A stretch of DNA of 64,000 nt from Miscanthus floridulus (Eukaryota; Streptophyta; Magnoliopsida; Poales; Poaceae). The stretch is from assembly GCF_019320115.1 (NCBI RefSeq), contig NC_089587.1:87252939-87316938 (forward strand), read 5' to 3'. The number at the start of each line of letters is the position of its first letter. The stretch's first letter is position 1. Shown here piece after piece: positions 33,854 to 44,037 of this stretch. The position numbers and the translations under genes are program-made. The notes beneath the pieces are model-generated. The model had not been told where the DNA came from, did no database searches, and saw only the letters and a program-made list of their open reading frames with translations.

Positions 33854-33982
33854 ATGCATGTAGAAAACGAGTTGGTGGAGTTCGTGACTGAGGGCGAGCA
33901 GGAGTACGAGGAGGTGATTGAAGAGTACGAGGAGGAGATCCTCATGCATGAGGAGGTCCTAGAGCCACCACTGATAGACTGA
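33854..33982 (+). other. Acidic micro-ORF in 5' LTR (42 codons)
   Basis: The frame MHVENELVEFVTEGEQEYEE continues with Glu-rich residues to a TGA. The 3' LTR holds the same frame at 42539-42658 (39 codons) with mostly substitutions and no internal stop. It could be a short conserved uORF or just a purine-rich stretch; no function can be assigned. Confidence 0.4.
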
Positions 33983-34055
33983 GCTGACACCCCGCCTGCC
34001 CAAGGCAAGCCCCGGTGCATAACCCTTATTTTAAATAAGCACTGAATATATATAT

Positions 34056-34131
34056 ATGATGTGCATTTATGTTATAGGTATTTTATGGAAACTATGATGT
34101 GCATTTATGTTATAGGTATTTTATGGAAACC
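34056..34131 (+). repeat. 38-bp tandem duplication, 5' LTR only
   Basis: The unit starting TATGATGTGCATTTATG is present twice in tandem here and once in the 3' LTR (about 42745-42783), so it arose after insertion or was lost from the other LTR. Confidence 0.85.
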
Positions 34132-35381
34132 ACCTGCATAAATATATCTATCCTATGAGTCCTACTAGTACAGGTGTGAGTAGCTGCTATGCTTAGGATT
34201 TTTGGTAGCGTGAGTAACCTGTCGTTACTCATAATAGGTGATTATTATTATCACTCTGATGATAAAATGGTGAAAGGAAAAATGGAGATCGGGTAGGGAT
34301 ATGGTATGGGTATTGGTGGGTGTAAGAGGTTGTGTTCCGCGGCCAACGGGACATAGCTTGGTTACACTATTTTCCCTATCCATGTCGGTTAAGGACCGCC
34401 ATTGCATTGGATTCTAGTCAGGTCACAGACTTATTATCATAAGCACATACTTGTTTATGGGAGCAGAGAAGGCTCGTTGCTCTCTTATCGTGGGTTTCGG
34501 CTCTTTCTGGACCGACTGATTGGAGGCGGGGATGGTAGAGGTCTAAGCACCACACTGAGTCCATGACTCAGGTGTGGGGGCTTCGAGTCCAAGTTTGGAC
34601 GGAGACCTAGACCCCTTGATAGGAGAGTGATGGGTTGGTCATGCTTATGCCTAGGGTACAAGCGGGGCATGTGTTTCAAGGTACTCAGCTGGGCACATTG
34701 ATACGCAAATCACTGGGTAATCTGGTACGGCTTGTCTATAGTCTAGCACTGTAGTAAGAACTAGAAGATGAAAGATGGTGAAATGTATTTGTTTGCTCAA
34801 CTCTTGCTTGAAAGTAGAATAGGTGCTTACATAGAATGGCTAGATAATAAACTAATCATGACTGCTAATCAGAAACTTACATAAGGATCCACTACTAGTT
34901 ATGCTTTTGCGAAAAGTAAACCCAGCAACCCAAAAAGCTTATCATATCCTTTAGAGTCGGGAAATTATTCCCACAAGTTGGGTAAGTCTTGCGAGTACAT
35001 TGTGTACTCAGGGTTTATTTACCTTGTTGTAGGTGCATCTTGAAGAGTAGCTGTTGTGTGGAGGATTCTTCTGGTGGACACAGACAGATCCTTGTATTCT
35101 ACCGTTAGATGTTTATTATAATTCCGCTGTTTAAATTCCACACTCTGAACTTTATACTGTAATAATGTATTTCTAAGAACTCTGGTTGTATGAAATGGAC
35201 TAAGTATTATAAACTTGTTCTCATTATTGGATCCTAGAGGAAAAACATAGATTATTCGAGTTCTCCCTTGGGGTGTGCTCGACGAAATCCGGTCGATGTA
35301 GCTTGCTTTCGGGGTGCTTAGTGTCTGGTGGAAGACGAGCGCCTCCGAAGGTGTGTTACTTTGGGTGGTTATGCCACAGGG

Positions 35382-35392
35382 GGTACCAGAGC
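35382..35392 (+). promoter_or_regulatory. Primer-binding site, initiator tRNA-Met type
   Basis: GGTACCAGAGC starts three bases after the 5' LTR end and matches the common plant primer-binding sequence TGGTATCAGAGC except for two substitutions. Confidence 0.7.
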
Positions 35393-35856
35393 CAATAATG
35401 AGTCTATGAGTTTCATAACTCTTTTTGAAACCTAAAGTTTGACCAACAAAAGTTTTACGAAAAATAGGATGCGATAAAATTATGTAAATAAGTATAAGCC
35501 CGAGCAATATGGTCTATCTAGGATAGCGGCACTGGTTTTATCTAATCAGTTTTCTACAGGTACACTAACTTACGCCGCGTAAGAATCATTTAGTAAGCAG
35601 AAAGTTAGTGTGCGATGTGCTGAAAATTTTTGTGAATGCCGCTATATTCTAGCCAGAGTGAACGGGTAGGCCGATGCATGCATCATGAAAATAGAATCTT
35701 GCTTAAATTAAACTTCCCCCATACACGTATAATTTGGATTAGTGAATTGATAGGATAACCTAAAAGAATGCTTTAATAAAAGTCTTATCATTTCTCTAAT
35801 CTCTTGTTCCTAATCTGGAGGGTTGTCCCTAATGGTTGGTTCCTATATGTTTACAG

Positions 35857-36952
35857 ATGAACCCGAGGTCTGGTCGTGGGAGTACCAGTGTTGGGGTGGA
35901 CCCAGGGGATAATGGTCGCGGTGAGGGCATTGGCAACAACAATGGGGAGAGCCACGAGGCCCTGCTTCTGGCTCCTCCTCCTCCGCCACTGCCACCTCCG
36001 ATGACCCATGCGGAGATGATGGCGGAGATGCTAGCTACTCGGTGGGAGTCAGCCCGTGCCTTAGAGATGCTTGCCTAGGCCAATGGTGGCTTCGCCCGTG
36101 AAGACTTTAGTGGCAATGGCGGGAACAGGGTTGGTGCCCGTGGTCCCGAGGGACCCTATTCTTACCAGGATTTCTTGAAGATGCACCCACCCACGTTCAC
36201 GCCGACCGTGGAGCCTCTAGATGCAAAGCATTGGCTTCGTATTCTAGAGCAGAAGTTTTAGCTGCTCACTATAACTGAGGAGCAGAAGGTGCACTTTGTA
36301 ATACAGCAGCTATTGGGTTCTGCTAGTGCATGGTAGGACACGTTCAATGCCATGCAGTCAGTGGATCACTGTGTGACTTGGCAGGAGTTTACTGCCGCTT
36401 TTAGAGAGTACTACATTCCTGCTAGTGTTCTAAATAGGAGGTTGATGGAGTTCCTAGACCTAAGGTAGGAGAGCATGTCGGTGATGGACTATGTAAACAA
36501 GTACAACCATCTATCATAGTATGCTGGGACTCACGTCGATACTGATGAGAAGAAGAGGGACCATTTCTATCACGGTCTCTCTTGCAGTCTGCAGAAGGAG
36601 CTGTATACAGGGAACTACCAGACTTTTGGTGCTATAATGAATGCTGCTATTGCCAGTGGAAGCGCAAGCGGGTGATTACCGGGCCTTCCAGTCAGCCCTA
36701 GGCTCAGAAGGTGTAGGTTGTCAGGCGGGTGCCCAATTAGTCTTTGGATGGGCAGTCATTTTATCAGCCTCAGCAGACCAACCAAGCATCTCCCACTCAG
36801 CACCGTGCTCCTACTCAGCAGGCGCAACAACAATAGCCCTAGGGACAACTGGTTCTACCATGTCAGGGGTAGGGAACAAGCCTAACGCTTGTTTCAAGTG
36901 TGGCAAGGAAGGCCACTATGCTCGAGAGTGTCCACAGAACCAGCCTGCATAG
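35857..36952 (+). pseudogene. Chromovirus gag
   Basis: From ATG 35857 (MNPRSGRGSTSVGVDPGDNG) through a proline-rich segment, a capsid-like part (EPLDAKHWLRILEQKF; TWQEFTAAFREYYIP) to the CCHC zinc knuckle CFKCGKEGHYARECP at 36889-36933. TAG stops lie at 36076 and several later sites, mostly where Gln (CAG) or Trp (TGG) would be expected, and a frame change occurs between about 36640 and 36870. Gag would form the particle and bind the RNA. Confidence 0.8.
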
Positions 36953-37009
36953 TCTGCTCAGCCCTTAGCCAACTCCCATCTGATCAAGCGGACGATCATC
37001 AAGAAGAAG

Positions 37010-38150
37010 GTGCCTGTAAGCCACTCTAGGCAAGTCAACTTCATTGAGGCTGAGGAAATCTTGCAGAATGAACTAGTGATGGCTGGTATGTTTACCATTG
37101 ATTCCCACCTAGCATATGTGTTGTTTGATTCTGGTGCATCACATTCATTCATGAGCATGGGGTTTGCAAAGGCATAGTATATCACTTATGGCTATACCTA
37201 TTGCCTATAGAATCTGTACTCCCATTGCGTAGTGCGTTAATACTTAGACGGACATAGTTGGATTAGTGCTAGACACTCGCACTTATTGCCTCTAGTTCAT
37301 GGTGCTGGCCGGGCAAGGCATTGATGCAATTTTGGGCATGAACTGGTTGTGAGTTTATGGGGTAGTCTTGGACCTTAAGTAGAGAGTTGTTGAGTTACGG
37401 CTTCCTTCTTCCGAGGATAGGATGTCTCTTCTTATGCCCTCAGATCTAGCCTTACCTATTGCTGCTCATGTTGAGGCTTCTCCTGATCTCGCCTCTATTC
37501 CTGTGGTCTGTGAGTTCCCGGATGTCTTTCCTGAAGATCTTCCTAGATTGCCACCAAATAGAAATGTGGAGTTTTCCATTGAGTTAGAACCTAGCACTGC
37601 TCCTATTTCTAGGCATCCCTACCACATGGCTCCTAAAGAACTAGCTGAAATGAAGAAGCAGTTATAGGAATTATTGGAGAAGGGATTTATCCATCCTAGT
37701 TCTTCACCATGGGGTTGTCCAGCTATTTTTGTGAAGAAGAAGGATGGTACTCTGTGGATGTGTGTGGCTTACCGCCCTCTCAATGCGGTAACCATTAAGA
37801 ACAAGTATCCTTTACCTCGTATTGATACTTTGTTCGATTAGTTGGCTAGTGCTAAAGTGTTTTCAAAGATTGATCTTCGTTCTAGGTATCATCAAATTAA
37901 GATCCAGCCACAAAATATACCAAAGACAACTTTCTCTACTAGGTATGGGTTGTATGAATACCTAGTTATGTCTTTTGGTCTCACCAATGCTCCTGCATTC
38001 TTCATGTACCTCATGAATTCAGTCTTTATGCCAGAGTTGGATAAGTTTGTAGTGGTGTTCATTGATGATATCTTGATATACTCCAAGAACAAAGAAGAGC
38101 ATGCACAACATCTTTGGATAGTACTGGCTTGATTAATGGAACACAAGTTG
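37010..38150 (+). pseudogene. Chromovirus protease and reverse transcriptase
   Basis: Protease active-site motif LFDSGASHSFMS at about 37117-37152. The reverse transcriptase begins after [20 protein letters not shown] with [72 protein letters not shown] and the catalytic [11 protein letters not shown] near 38060. The metal-binding Asp residues are present, but in-frame stops (for example at 37665, 37840 and 38130) break the chain. MCVAYR replaces the usual MCVDYR Asp. Confidence 0.85.
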
Positions 38151-38880
38151 TATGCTAAATTCAACAAGTGTGAGTTTTGGTTAGATCGAGTGCAGTTTTT
38201 GGGACATGTTCTGACACCTGAAGGTATCTCTGTAGACCCAAGCAAGGTGCAGGATGTGTTAAATTGGAAGTCTCCAAAGTCAGTGCATCAAATTTGTTAG
38301 TTCCTTAGTCTTGCTAGTTATTATCGGCGCTTCATTCCTGACTTCTCCAAAATAGCCCAACCCATGACCAAGCTGCTCCAGAAGGATGTCAAGTTTGTAT
38401 GGAGTCTGATGTGCGAGGAAGCTTTCCAAGCTCTAAAGCAATTCCTTACCACTGCTCTTGTTCTTGCCCAACCGAATATTGATAGACCTTTTGATGTATA
38501 TTGTGACACCTCGAAGACGGGGTTGGGATGTGTGCTTATGAAAGATGGACGTGTGATAGCTTATGCTCCACGCCAGCTGAAAAAGCATGAGGTGAATTAT
38601 CCCACCCATGATTTAGAGCTGGCTGCTGTGGTGCACACTCTAAAAATTTTGAGGCATTATCTGTTGGGAAATAAAGTACACATTTTTATGGATCACAAGA
38701 GCCTCAAATATATTTTCACTTAGTCTGAGCTGAACATGAGGCAACAGAGATGGTTGGAGTTAATCAAGGATTATAATTTAGAGGTTCATTACCATCCTGG
38801 AAAAGCTAATGTGGTAGCTGATGCTTTGAGCCAGAAGTCGTATCAAGTTAAAGAATCACCCTTGTCTCTCAACCATGCTG
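38151..38880 (+). pseudogene. Chromovirus reverse transcriptase connection and RNase H
   Basis: Contains [37 protein letters not shown] and the RNase H stretch [48 protein letters not shown] and HPGKANVVADALSQKS. A TAG after KYIFT (38721) replaces an expected Gln. Only one RNase H domain is present, as usual for chromoviruses. Confidence 0.85.
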
Positions 38881-38889
38881 AGGTGCTAG

Positions 38890-39720
38890 CCCATATTGCT
38901 CTAGTCTCGGATTTACTTGAGCAAATTATTATAGAGCAAAGGCAAGATGTTTCAGAAATCCCGCAAATCAAGAAGTTAATTGCCAAAGGGCGTGGTCTCA
39001 TTTTAGTATTGATGACCAAGGTGTGGTGGGGTTCCAGAATAGATTGGTTGTTCCATCAAGTGAGGAGCTTGGAAGAAAGATTTTGGATGAAGCTCATCAT
39101 TCCAAGTTGTCCATCCATCCAGAAAGTAACAATATGTACCATGATTTGCGCCACTTGTATTGGTGGTCCAATATGAAGCAGGATATCACCAATTATGTAG
39201 CGGAGTGCAACACTTGTGGTAGAGTTAAGGTAGACCATATGCGTACCCTAGGATTTTTGCAGCCCTTGTCTATCCCTGTTTGGAAATGGGAGGAGATTTC
39301 CATGGATTTCATTAGAGTTCCTCTTACCATCATCTCTGATAGAGGGCCAGTCTTTGCTCTCGCTTTTGGGAGCAACTTTCGGAGTGTCTTGGTACTAGTC
39401 TCCTCCGAAGTTCAGCTTATCATCCGCAAACTGATGGTCAGACAGAAAGGGTAAATTAGATACTTGAGGATATGTTGAGAGCTTGTGCCATTTCTTTTCC
39501 TAAGAAGTGGGACGAATGCTTGAACTTAGCTAAGTTTTCTTACAACAATAGCTATCAAGAAAGCATTTGTATGGCACCTTTTGAAGCCCTGTATGGCAAG
39601 AAATGTAGAACACCACTAGATATTTTGGGCCTGATTTTATCAAAGAAGCTCGAGAGCAAGTTAGTATTATTCAGAGCCATTTGAAGGCAGCTCAAAGTCA
39701 TCAGAAAACTAATGCAAACA
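38890..39720 (+). pseudogene. Chromovirus integrase with internal core deletion
   Basis: The N-terminal zinc-finger part includes HHSKLSIHPESNNMYHDLRH, LYWWSNMKQDI and CNTCGRVK. The catalytic core starts SMDFI, but then jumps within one codon to VPLTIISDRGP; roughly 50 residues normally lying between the first and second acidic residues are missing near 39312. Downstream pieces (SFPKKWDECLNLAKFSYNNS, YGKKCRTP) are in shifted frames. The integrase is thus inactive for two independent reasons. Confidence 0.75.
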
Positions 39721-40170
39721 AGCGAAGAAGGGCCTTGCAATTTGAAGTTTTTGATCATGTGTATCTCAAGGTATATCCCATGAGAGGTGTACATCGATTT
39801 GGTGTCCATGGGAAGTTAGGCCCTCGCTATGTGGGTCCTTATAATATTTTGGAGCGATGTGGTCCTATTGCTTACCGTCTCCAACTTCTAGACATTTTGT
39901 CAGCAGTACATAATGTGTTCCACGTATCTCAGTTAAAGAAATGTTTGCGGGTTCCTGATGAAGCTATAGAAATTAAAGGACTTCCCCTCCAGACTGACTT
40001 GTCGTATATTTAGCATCCTGTCAAGATCTTGGACGAAAAAGAATGAGTGACTAGAAATAGTGTGGTGAAGTTCTATAAAGTTCAATGGTAAAATCACTCA
40101 GAGGATGAAGCAATGTGGGAGCAAGAAAGTTATATCTTGAAGCATTATCCCCACCTTCTTTCTAGTTAAC
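39681..40170 (+). pseudogene. Chromovirus integrase C-terminus and chromodomain
   Basis: FEVFDHVYLKVYPMRGVHRF, GPRYVGPYNILERCGPIAYR and VFHVSQLKKCL form the usual integrase tail (GPY/F module). After a TAG at 40011 a chromodomain-like stretch follows (VVKFYKVQW, EDEAMWEQESYILKHYPHLL), with stops at expected Arg and Gln/Trp sites. Chromodomains of this group direct integration into heterochromatin (established knowledge). Confidence 0.8.
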
Positions 40171-40252
40171 CGAGGTAATAGTTTAAATCAAAATTTATTT
40201 CTTATCTATTTTCCCACACTAGGCACATGAAATCTTGGGACAAGATTTTGTT

Positions 40253-40272
40253 TAAGGGGGGGGGGGTAGATT
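40253..40272 (+). promoter_or_regulatory. Polypurine tract of chromovirus
   Basis: TAAGGGGGGGGGGGTAGATT-like run directly before the 3' LTR start at 40273; it primes second-strand DNA synthesis. Confidence 0.85.
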
Positions 40273-43200
40273 TGTAACACCCTCAGTGTTACACTGTAAA
40301 TCATTTACTAACACATGCCATGAGCATCATATTTGTGTGTTAATGCTTGTGGTGAAATGAGTAGATGTAGTGTCATAATGTAGAAGGATCAATAGAATGT
40401 TAATCGGAAAGTTATTCCATGATTCGCGTAATTATCAACTACGGTTGTAAACCAATTTTTATCGAACAAAAAACAATATAGAACATATTTGCAACACTTA
40501 AATAAAGTTGAAAGTACCAACTTTGTAGATGACAATGAAATACCTGATGTTGATAAATAATGTTGCTAGCTTATATTTCTAAGGGTTTGGAAATGCAACT
40601 AGAAATAGAAAATCATTCAACACTTAGAAGATTTCATGAACTTTTGGTGAGATAGACACTACGATGTTTGGTAATTTTTGTACAGTAATCTAGTTAAGAA
40701 GTAGGGTAGTGTTACGGGTTGTTTTGGTGGCCTAAAGTATGGTGAAGATGGTTTGGGTGTTTGGACAACGGATTAGTTGATTTGGACACTTTAAAAAGCG
40801 TGCATGGCACGTCCTTGGTTGGTTTCCTCGCTTAGGCGCTGTCACCACGCCCCTGAGCCACCATCAGCGTGCTAGGCCGCGCTCGGCTAGCCGCTGTGAC
40901 CGACAGCCCTAGCACGCTAGCTGCCCCACCTCACTGCCACGCTGCTGTCGCCGTACGTGTGCGCCTGCGTTGGCTTGCAGGGCCTGCATGTATGCAGCCT
41001 AGCCGTGTCCCAGCCAAAGCTCAGGCAAGCTAGCTAGGACCCATTATGTTTCCCCCTCCCTCCTCTACTACCCGAGCTGGCCTAAGCCAGTGCCATCAAT
41101 CTAGCATGAAGGGTCACATCCATTCAATTCGATGTGCTCCCGACTCTGCCTTCGAGCCTACTAGTCGATCCGATCCCCACACCGTGTCCAACCACAGTCG
41201 TGACAAGCTCCAATTTGGAGCCTTGCTTCCTGCCACCTGTGCCATTATTGGCTAAGCCCACATGTTGCTATGGACAAGACCCCACCTTGCCATCCTAAGC
41301 CGAATTGGCTGCACCCCTAGCACCAGCCTCGAAATCCTTCTTGACAGTGTGCACCTGAGCCACTGTCCTCACTGCTTCCCTCGTGGCAGCTGACGTAGCC
41401 GTGCCACCATGACCCACCGTCACCCTTGCCACATGTACTGTGGCTGGCTTCGACTAGGGTGGTCTCTAGCCTGCACCACCACTTTGGTTAGGATCACAGT
41501 GAGACCCTAACACTCATCCGCTATCCATATTTTCTCTCCGGTGGCAGAGCTCGCCTAAACGGGGTTGCCACCATCGTAGGTTGGCCGTCGCCATAGAGGG
41601 AGCTCCTAGATGTGCCCCGCTCATCTCTTCACCGCCCATCGATTCGCGTCTGCACTTATGTGAGCATCGGTCCTTTAGATAGGGTGGGGAAGGTTCCGGT
41701 TGACTGGCGGGGGTCACCAGTGTCATCGGCCGCCGCGTCGGCGTGTGCAGCCAGGGCGTGGAGCTCTCCGTTGCGTAGGAGAGAAGGGGCGAGGGTTTTG
41801 TTACAAAGTTGTAGTCTGTTTAAATAGTGCACATAGTGTTAGTAGTATTATTGGAGAATGCGAGGGCGTTTTTGCAAGTGAGTTGGTGAGCACGTGAGCT
41901 CCCCCACTGTGGGCCGCCTTCGCACATGTCTAGGCTGCGCCGTTCGTTAGTGGGTCGCGCGGGTTGAATTCATTTTTCCTTTTTCTAGAAAATAGAATTA
42001 GGTTTTATTTTTAGATTCTGAGCTAGACTTTGAAAAATCATATCAATTCGCATAGACGTCCAAAAATAATGAAATAAATTATGTTTAGTTCCTCAAAATA
42101 TTTTCTATCTTATGGTATGATGAGTGGATACATGTCTGACTTGATGCTTAGGTATATTAATTCATTTGAAAGAGCTTAGTATTATTAGGTTAATATTTGT
42201 AGGATTTTTTGGGGCGAATGGGTAATAGTTTTTTCCATGAAATTTTTACAGTAGGTTCATTGTATTATTATGTGCTCATTGTAATTTTTGTAGCCTTAGA
42301 ATATGTTGAGAGATATGGTAGCTAAGTACTCCTTGTTGTAGTATATAGGAAATCGTTAATAGGAGTATGAATATATTTTAGTTGCTAAGTAGCACTTGTA
42401 GACGAAACCCTGTTGGTTTGATGGGAATGATGATTAGCTTGGTATCTTAGTTATTAGAGCTAGCTTAGTGGCTTAGTAGATGTATTCTTATTTTAAGAAC
42501 TGTTGTTGCCTTAATATTGAGCGTTGCATCGTCATTGCATGCATGTAGAAAATGAGTTGGTGGAGTTCGTGACTGAGGGCGAGCAGGAGTACGAGGAGGT
42601 AATTGAAGAGTACCAGGAGGAGATCCTCGTGCACAAGGAGCTCCTGGAGTCACCATGAACTGACTGAGCTAACACGCTGCCTGCCTAAGGCAAGCCCCAG
42701 TGCAAAACCCTTATTTTGAATAAGCACTGAATATATATATATATCTATGATGTGCATTTATGTTACAGGTATTTTATGGAAACCACCTGCATAAATATAT
42801 TTGTCCTATGAGTCCTACTAGTACATGTGCAAGTAGCTGCTATGCTTAGGATTTTCGGTAGCGTGAGTAACCTACCGTTACTCACAATAGGTGATTATTA
42901 TTATCACTCTGATGATAAAATGGTGAAAGGAAAAATGGAGGCTGGACAGGGATATGGTATGGGTATTGGTGGGTGTAAGAGGTTATGTCCCGTGACCAAC
43001 GGGGCATAGCTTGGTTACACTATTTTCCCTGTCCGTGTCTGTTAAGAACCGGCCGTTGCATTGGATTCTAGTCAGGTCACAGACTTATTATCCAGAGCAC
43101 ATACTTATTTATACGAGCAAGGAAGGCTCATTGCTCTCTTGTCGTGGGTTCCAACTCTTTCCGGACTGACTGATTGGAGGCGGGGATGGTGGAGGTCTAA

Positions 43201-44032
43201 GCACCACACTGAGTCCAGGACTTAGGTGTGGGAGCTTGGAGTCCAAGTTTGGATGGGGACCTAGACCCCTTGAAAGGAGAGTGATGGGTTGGTCCTGCTT
43301 GTGCCTGGGGTACAAGCGGGGCATGTGTTTCGGGGTACCTAGCTAGGCACATTGGTTCGTGAATCGCCGAGTAATCCGGTATGGCTTGTCTATAATCTAG
43401 CACCGTAGTAAGGACTGGAAGATGAAAGATGGTGAAATAGATCTGTTTGCTCAACTCTTGCTTGAAAGTAGAACAGGTGGTTACATAGAATGGCTAGATT
43501 ATGAACTAATCATGACTACTAATAAGAAACATACATAAGGATCCACTAGTAGTTATGCTTTTGCGAAAAGTAAACCCAGCAACCCAAAAAGCTTATCATA
43601 TCATTTGGAGTCAGAAAATTATTCTCACTAGTCGGGTAAGTCTTGCGAGTACACTCTATACTCAGGGTTTATTTACCCTATTGCAGGTGCAGTTTGAAGA
43701 GTAGCTGTTGTGTGGAGGATTCTTCTGGTGGGCACAGCTGGATCCTTGTATTCTACCAATAGATGTTTATTGTAATTTTGCTATTTAAATTCCGCACTCT
43801 GAACTTGGTACTGTAATAATATATTTCTAAGAACTCTGGTTGTATAAAATGGACTAAGTATTGTAAACTCGTTCTCATTATTGGATCTTGGAGGAAAAAC
43901 ATGGATTATTCGAGTTCTCCCTTGGGTGTGCTCGACGGAATCCGACCGATGTAGCGTGCTTTCGAGGGTGCTTAGTGTCTGGTGGAAGACGAGCACCTCC
44001 GAAGGTGTGTTACTTCGGGTGGTTCTGCCACA
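40273..44032 (+). mobile_element. Chromovirus 3' LTR (3760 bp)
   Basis: Starts TGTAACACCCTCAGTGTT and ends TCTGCCACA, followed by TGGAG. It is collinear with the 5' LTR apart from several indels, including about 300 bp missing in the GC-rich core and one copy of the 38-bp unit. It includes the 39-codon acidic micro-ORF at 42539-42658. Confidence 0.9.
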
Positions 44033-44037
44033 TGGAG

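Larger units (their letters stand above)
31338..35378 (+). mobile_element. Chromovirus 5' LTR (4041 bp)
   Basis: Runs from TGTAACACCCTCGGTGTT to ATGCCACA. AT-rich ends enclose a GC-rich core (about 31880-33300). Compared with the 3' LTR it has an additional roughly 300 bp near 32010-32320 and a 38-bp tandem duplication at 34056-34131. It carries a 42-codon acidic micro-ORF at 33854-33982. Confidence 0.9.
31338..44032 (+). mobile_element. Tekay/Del-type chromovirus Gypsy retrotransposon (12.7 kb)
   Basis: A complete but inactive element: 5' LTR 31338-35378, tRNA-Met-type primer-binding site, gag with a CCHC knuckle, protease, reverse transcriptase, RNase H, integrase with a C-terminal chromodomain, G-rich polypurine tract and 3' LTR 40273-44032, flanked by perfect TGGAG duplications. 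A chromodomain after integrase places it among chromoviruses; very long LTRs with a GC-rich core fit the Tekay/Del (RIRE3/RIRE8-like) branch. It lies in the internal region of the outer element. Stops, frameshifts and an integrase deletion make it non-autonomous. Confidence 0.9.
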
